Shown here: piece after piece, positions 16,501 to 19,166 of the stretch
Layout: every line of letters starts with the position of its first letter
How positions within the stretch are numbered: position 1 is the first letter of the stretch
Assembly: GCA_026387805.1 (NCBI GenBank)
Contig: JAPLKY010000391.1
Coordinates: forward strand, 1 to 19,166
Length of the DNA: 19,166 nucleotides
Direction of reading: 5' to 3'
From: Candidatus Krumholzibacteriia bacterium
Lineage (GTDB): Bacteria; Krumholzibacteriota; Krumholzibacteriia; Krumholzibacteriales; Krumholzibacteriaceae
Program-made: the position numbers and the translations under genes
The notes under the pieces: model-generated
Told to the model about the DNA's origin: nothing
Database searches by the model: none
What the model saw: only the letters and a program-made list of their open reading frames with translations

Positions 16501-17567
16501 GGGTCGATGACGCCGAAGCCGTTCGCGTCGATCGCGAGGTCCACGCCGTGGCGGGCGGGAATGACGTTCGTCGTGAGCCGCACGCTGTCATAGCGGTTCG
16601 CATACGTCCGCGATACGGCGTTAACGATGGTCGAGTATCCGCCGTTCGCCTGGCCCGCAGGGACCGTCACGAGCACTTCCGCCTGTATCCTCGATCCGGC
16701 CGGAATCGTCGGCGTCGCCCAGGGGAAGGCGTAGGTGACGCCGTTGTACCGAACGCGCACGGTCCACCCGGCCGGCGGCGTCATGGTGAGATTGTACGAG
16801 TCGCTGTCGAGACCCTCGTTCTCGATGTCGAGGAGATATGTGGCGGTTTGGCCCGCCTCGTTGCTCTGGATCGAGGTCCCCCCGGCGCCCGTCCCGGTGT
16901 TTCCGAAGAGATCGTCCCCGTTTCCGTCGACCGCGAGATCGACGAACCTCTTGTAAACAAGCGATACGTTGTCGACGAACACCCATGTCTCGTACAGGTT
17001 GTCGGTGAGGTTGTCCTGCCGGAAATAGAGCCGCACCGTGCTCCCGGAGTGCGACGTCATGTTGTAACCGGCGGGGGAGACGTTGTCGTCGTCGAGCCAC
17101 CCGCTGTCCTTGAACTGATCGTTCCACTCCGTGAACGCGAACGTGACGACGGTGGCGAGAATCGTGTTCGACGTGTTCCTGATCTGCATGCGGAACGGAT
17201 CGTATTGAAGCCCGTCGTATCCCTGCTGGCGAAACTTGAAGAAGAGCGTCGCTCGCGAGATGTTCGTCGGGATCGCGACGTCCTGGTACATGTACCCGAA
17301 CCGGTTCGCGCGCTGGGCCGTGTACTTGAACCCGAGGAGCGCCGAGTAGCTGCCCGCGAACGGATTGTCGAGGACGACAGCGTGGTCGGCCCACGCGTTG
17401 TTGTACTGCCCGCCCGTGTTGCCGGCACCGTGGGTCCAGCCCGTGAAGCTTCCCGACTCGAAGCCCCCGTTCTGCACGACCTCTCCCGCGCGCGGAGCGG
17501 CGAACGCACCCAGCGCCGCGACGAGCGCGGCAGCCCCGGCAATCGCAGTCGCTACTTTCCTCCTCAC
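13593..17567 (-). CDS. Secreted six-repeat surface protein with CBM-like, SdrD_B-like and DUF11-like domains
   Basis: A 1324-residue protein. The GTG start at 17567 has GGAGG seven bases upstream and gives a signal peptide (VRRKVATAIAGAAALVAA..., cut near AFAA); starts further upstream lie inside the preceding gene. Residues about 27-205 form a jelly-roll, carbohydrate-binding-like domain (NGGFESGSFTGW ... WVFVDNVSLVYK). Residues about 209-979 hold six repeats of about 122-133 residues. Residues about 980-1080 are SdrD_B-like, with the acidic loop DKDHDGAHDADE from residue 992. A second acidic loop, DNDADGRLGAAD, starts at residue 1126. Residues about 1210-1324 are DUF11-like (KEVDLAQARPGDVMTYSITFSNPG). 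No FPNPFNP/FlgD-like tail is present, unlike the plus-strand secreted proteins. The 4-nt overlap with the barrel gene suggests translational coupling. It is probably a structural or adhesive surface protein. Confidence 0.88.
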   Translation of the reverse strand: MRRKVATAIAGAAALVAALGAFAAPRAGEVVQNGGFESGSFTGWTHGAGNTGGQYNNAWADHAVVLDNPFAGSYSALLGFKYTAQRANRFGYMYQDVAIPTNISRATLFFKFRQQGYDGLQYDPFRMQIRNTSNTILATVVTFAFTEWNDQFKDSGWLDDDNVSPAGYNMTSHSGSTVRLYFRQDNLTDNLYETWVFVDNVSLVYKRFVDLAVDGNGDDLFGNTGTGAGGTSIQSNEAGQTATYLLDIENEGLDSDSYNLTMTPPAGWTVRVRYNGVTYAFPWATPTIPAGSRIQAEVLVTVPAGQANGGYSTIVNAVSRTYANRYDSVRLTTNVIPARHGVDLAIDANGFGVIDPAGGGGISYRETNPNTQVNYTIDLYNTGVRADTFQIRFTAPSPLTAVMIDGGATRTGQFKSKRVEAGASASYTLRVTVPVSLVGGDYSSYVYAKSLTDTLRKDGVRAVTRVRAPKVDIVICGNGDDIIDATGAGLGGSASVGGMRSTTVSFPFILQNEGAVVDSFTLSWTSPGNGWSAVVMDGATSHALPWTTPRLAAFSEKSYVLAVTIPGNAAYETFKSILNAVSIVSGTVRESVSAIIAVATGNEVDLVIDGNGGNVYGAFGTGLGGSSIKTATPGSTVSFTVVLENESGENLFDLSWNTPAGWIVSIGDSTSTMRRVPAGTYTLRAQIPPRSPGGTFDIIVNGTKTNKRFLVDSVRGRLLVSPPHIVDALVDGKGDEVFGATGSGAGGSSIQSTIGGRTIHFTLELQNQGGESESYRVTWNGFPGWTARLAGSASPYTTPSVAAGASGLYTFEVVIPLAAIPGDYSFILDVVSTIDPNNVESVLARIHVNPPPRVDLVIDGNGALITAPGGTGEGGRVLLFGDPSTLVTARLDVVNRGGFPDSFRVSWRDPDGWPAGSVLVWDGASDRTSPFVTPLVNPGDSLTFTVKVLVFPGAAMRSRIIIDGVGITRNLEDSATLEVATSSFVTGIVFNDKDHDGAHDADEEGWTGVTITLSDPGGPMVGLTDGASVYFFEVPAAAARTVVESTPSGMISLSSDTVACAAAAPGETLRVDFADVRRSSIAPSNDLSGPAGSFIDIPHTIIAGTKGPASLSAVLPSGWVEVFYRDNDADGRLGAADSLLRASDLALDPDSAGFAMVPVIVRVFVPPQVSAGTNVSLTITLAQILSGTAIRTEASVIDRLFVLARATGMLKLLKEVDLAQARPGDVMTYSITFSNPGIQAVREIEIIDPLSPAVEIVRDAFGPGRDVEWLKNGSLVYLTADPLDPDEAMLETAEGRLHVILSRLSPFMLESGTAGRISYRVRIR
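14157..14192 (-). other. Acidic calcium-loop-like motif (dockerin/EF-hand pattern)
   Basis: The twelve residues DNDADGRLGAAD (about 1126-1137 of the repeat protein) match the D-x-D-x-D-G-x-L-x-x-x-D spacing of EF-hand and dockerin loops. It is a single loop, not a full paired dockerin. Confidence 0.45.
14559..14594 (-). other. Acidic calcium-loop-like motif in the SdrD_B-like domain
   Basis: DKDHDGAHDADE (about residues 992-1003 of the repeat protein) carries acidic residues at loop positions 1, 3, 5 and 12 with Gly at 6. This is the usual calcium-binding arrangement near the start of SdrD_B-type domains. Confidence 0.5.
14630..16943 (-). repeat. Six tandem ~130-residue repeats in the surface protein
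   Basis: Repeat starts, read on the minus strand, are at 16943, 16544, 16157, 15758, 15392 and 15008, with spacings of 399, 387, 399, 366 and 384 nt. Each opens with a VDLxIDGNG-like motif (VDLAVDGNG, VDLAIDANG, VDIVICGNG, VDLVIDGNG, VDALVDGKG, VDLVIDGNG). A Gly-rich stretch (often GxGxGGSSI), a strand such as VSFTVVLENES or IHFTLELQNQG, and a P-GW core follow. The pattern resembles NEW3/CARDB-type Ig-like domains. Repeats differ strongly at the DNA level, so the array is old. Confidence 0.88.
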
Positions 17568-19166
17568 TCGCCCACCTCCCGACCGCCGTTGAAGTACTCC
17601 ATGATCTTCTCGTTGAACTTGAGCCTCATGCCGAAATGGAATCCGCTGCGCGCGAAGCTGTTTATCGCCGCGTCGCGATCTTCGTGCCCGCCGAAATCGT
17701 ACCCCGCCCCGACCCACAGGTTGCCGGCGACGAGCCTGCCGAGCTCGAGACCTCCCCCGTAGCTCGTCGTGCCCGTTTCGCACTGCCGCACGACACGCGC
17801 CTTGAGGGCAACGTCCCACTTCTTCGCGATGATCCGTATCGCCTGTGCCTGGTACAGAAACGCCGTCGCGTTCGCCGAATAGCTCCTGAACGAGTTCGCG
17901 ACCCGGCGCGCGGCGAGCTTGCCCTCGAGCTCCCACGCGGCGCGCGGCGCGTAGTTCGCCTCGATCGACCCGAGAAGCTCCTTGTCCACCGCGTCCGGAT
18001 GGGCTGGGCTGTTCTTCTCGTACTCCGTCTTGACGAGGGAGAGAATCTCGACCTTCCGCGCGGAGCGCGGCCGCACGGAGAATCCGATCGTCGAGCTCCC
18101 CTTGACGTGGTTCTCCTCCCGCTTCTCGTCGGAGAACCAGAGATCTCCCTTCGCGAGGACGCTCCAGCGCTCGCTCAGCCGCTTCATCGCCGCAAGCTCC
18201 GCGAGATGCTTGCTGCGCGCGGGCTCGAACCGTATCTCGTAGTTGCCCTTCAGGCGATAGTCTCCCTTCGCCGGCGTGTACAGCGCGCCGGTCGAGAGCG
18301 AAAGGTAATCCTCCGCGCCGTCCCCGCTCACCGTCGCGAGCTTCTCCAGGGCGGCGGTCGCCGTGAGATCCTCAGCGAGGGCGAAACGATTCCTGATTCC
18401 CATCGTCGCCTGGCCGCGCTCGCCGCTCATCGCGCCCTCGAGCTGGTAACGGGAGTAGACCTGCATGCTTTCCGTGAGATTCGATTCGATCCCGATCTGC
18501 GTGAGGTGCCTGGTTCCCGAGCGATTCCCCGTACGATACTCGTGCTTGAGCGTCGCCGCGACGCCGCGCCAGAGGCGCTGCGAGAGCTTCGCCTGGAGCC
18601 GATTCGGATAGTCCGCGACCTCCTCGCCCGAGAGGATCTGATCCCACCGGATCTCCCCCGAGGTTCGGGAGCCGTTGAGCGCGAGCCCGGTGAGCATGAG
18701 CACCGCCGACTGATCTCCCTCGCGCGTGTCGCCGTGTCCGGCGGCGGCGAAGCCGGCCCGCCCCTCGAGGGCGCCGGCCGTGTAATGGCCCACGAGGTCC
18801 AGGTAGTCCCTCGTCTCGTCCCGCTCCCGGAACGAATGCCGGTACGCTTGCGCGCTCGCGCCGAATCCCCGATTCACCTTCCAGGAGAGATCGCCGCCGA
18901 TCTTGACGCTGCCGAGCTCCGTTTTTCCGCCCGAGAACGAGGAGTTGAAGAAGTTCTCGTCGACCGCGCGGTAATAGGCGTTCCACCGCACGGCGCGGGC
19001 CGCCTCCCCCCTGAGGAGCACGCGAAACGCGTTTCCGCCGCCGAGGAGGAACTTCTCGCTGCGCGCGAACTCTCCCTCGACCTCCAGGCCGTCGCGAACC
19101 CGTCCCGCGAGGTCGAAACCGAGAAGCGTGTAATTCTTGACACCCTCTTCCTCGAGCACGGCGGTC
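17564..19166 (-). CDS. Large outer-membrane beta-barrel protein (5'-truncated)
   Basis: The frame runs off the right edge of the window. The GTG at 19159 is probably not the start, because the sequence upstream of it is open and the protein is already in barrel-like strands with no signal peptide. The visible 533 residues are alternating polar/non-polar strands joined by short charged or Gly/Asn turns (YTLLGFDLAGRVRDGLEVEG, FGASAQAYRHSF, LVAGNLWVGAGYDFGG, SGFHFGMRLKFNEK), by eye about two dozen strands. No TonB plug or OmpA motif is seen in the visible part. The protein ends with a short tail after the last strand. The stop overlaps the next start in GTGA, so the two products are likely made together. 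Transport specificity is unknown. Confidence 0.75.
   Translation of the reverse strand, partial: TAVLEEEGVKNYTLLGFDLAGRVRDGLEVEGEFARSEKFLLGGGNAFRVLLRGEAARAVRWNAYYRAVDENFFNSSFSGGKTELGSVKIGGDLSWKVNRGFGASAQAYRHSFRERDETRDYLDLVGHYTAGALEGRAGFAAAGHGDTREGDQSAVLMLTGLALNGSRTSGEIRWDQILSGEEVADYPNRLQAKLSQRLWRGVAATLKHEYRTGNRSGTRHLTQIGIESNLTESMQVYSRYQLEGAMSGERGQATMGIRNRFALAEDLTATAALEKLATVSGDGAEDYLSLSTGALYTPAKGDYRLKGNYEIRFEPARSKHLAELAAMKRLSERWSVLAKGDLWFSDEKREENHVKGSSTIGFSVRPRSARKVEILSLVKTEYEKNSPAHPDAVDKELLGSIEANYAPRAAWELEGKLAARRVANSFRSYSANATAFLYQAQAIRIIAKKWDVALKARVVRQCETGTTSYGGGLELGRLVAGNLWVGAGYDFGGHEDRDAAINSFARSGFHFGMRLKFNEKIMEYFNGGREVGE

Noticed and set aside
14630..16943. CRISPR-like or recent DNA repeat array suggested by regular 366-399 nt spacing
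   Set aside because: The periodicity is of protein domains in one reading frame. Unit DNA sequences are diverged and there are no short identical repeats with spacers.
17568..17936. Upstream start for the repeat protein at 17936
   Set aside because: The added 123 residues lie inside the barrel gene in another frame, are Arg-rich without structure, and would put the signal peptide in the middle of the protein.

Overview
The window is GC-rich and gene-dense. It carries very large secreted proteins, several of which end in a FlgD-like, type IX secretion (T9SS) type A sorting domain (FPNPFNP ... VYNVAGQLVRTLV ... VASGIYFYKM ... KMVMLR). That tail, together with Kre9/KNH-like, SdrD_B-like, DUF11-like and choice-of-anchor modules, points to a Gram-negative of the FCB superphylum. 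A poorly cultured lineage of the Eisenbacteria / Krumholzibacteriota / Latescibacterota kind seems likely, but that is inference from protein style, not from a marker gene. No rRNA, tRNA, CRISPR array, transposase or phage gene was seen.

Left region (1-8687, + strand): three tandem paralogues of about 1030 residues each. The first is cut by the window edge. Each full copy has a 23-residue signal peptide, two jelly-roll-like regions, an Ig-like region, an alpha/beta domain resembling the class I glutamine amidotransferase / flavodoxin-like fold, and the T9SS sorting tail. Copy 1 ends in a strong hairpin terminator. Copy 2 has its own near-consensus sigma-70 promoter and an unusual AT-rich leader with a possible 8-codon leader peptide and stacked hairpins. 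Copy 3 follows 93 nt later and is probably co-transcribed with copy 2. Nucleotide identity among copies is patchy, which suggests gene conversion.

Middle region (8731-13574, + strand): after another terminator and a promoter candidate comes a papain-family (C1A) cysteine peptidase. It has a cathepsin-B-like propeptide and is fused to a Kre9-like domain, a right-handed beta-helix, an FN3-like domain, a second Kre9-like domain and a T9SS tail. A DegT/DnrJ/EryC1/StrS sugar aminotransferase follows 25 nt downstream and is probably in the same transcript. The aminotransferase may help make an amino sugar for surface glycans. In Porphyromonas a DegT-family enzyme (PorR) is needed for the A-LPS that anchors T9SS cargo, so the pairing is suggestive but not proof.

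Right region (13593-19166, - strand): a convergent two-gene unit. The upstream gene, cut by the window edge, encodes most of a large outer-membrane beta-barrel. The downstream gene overlaps it by 4 nt (GTGA) and encodes a 1324-residue secreted protein. That protein has an N-terminal carbohydrate-binding-like jelly roll, six tandem repeats of about 130 residues each opening with a VDLxIDGNG-like motif, an SdrD_B-like domain with a calcium-loop pattern, and a DUF11-like end. It lacks the T9SS tail, so it probably uses another route or stays with the barrel. Overall the window looks like a cell-surface and secretion locus.
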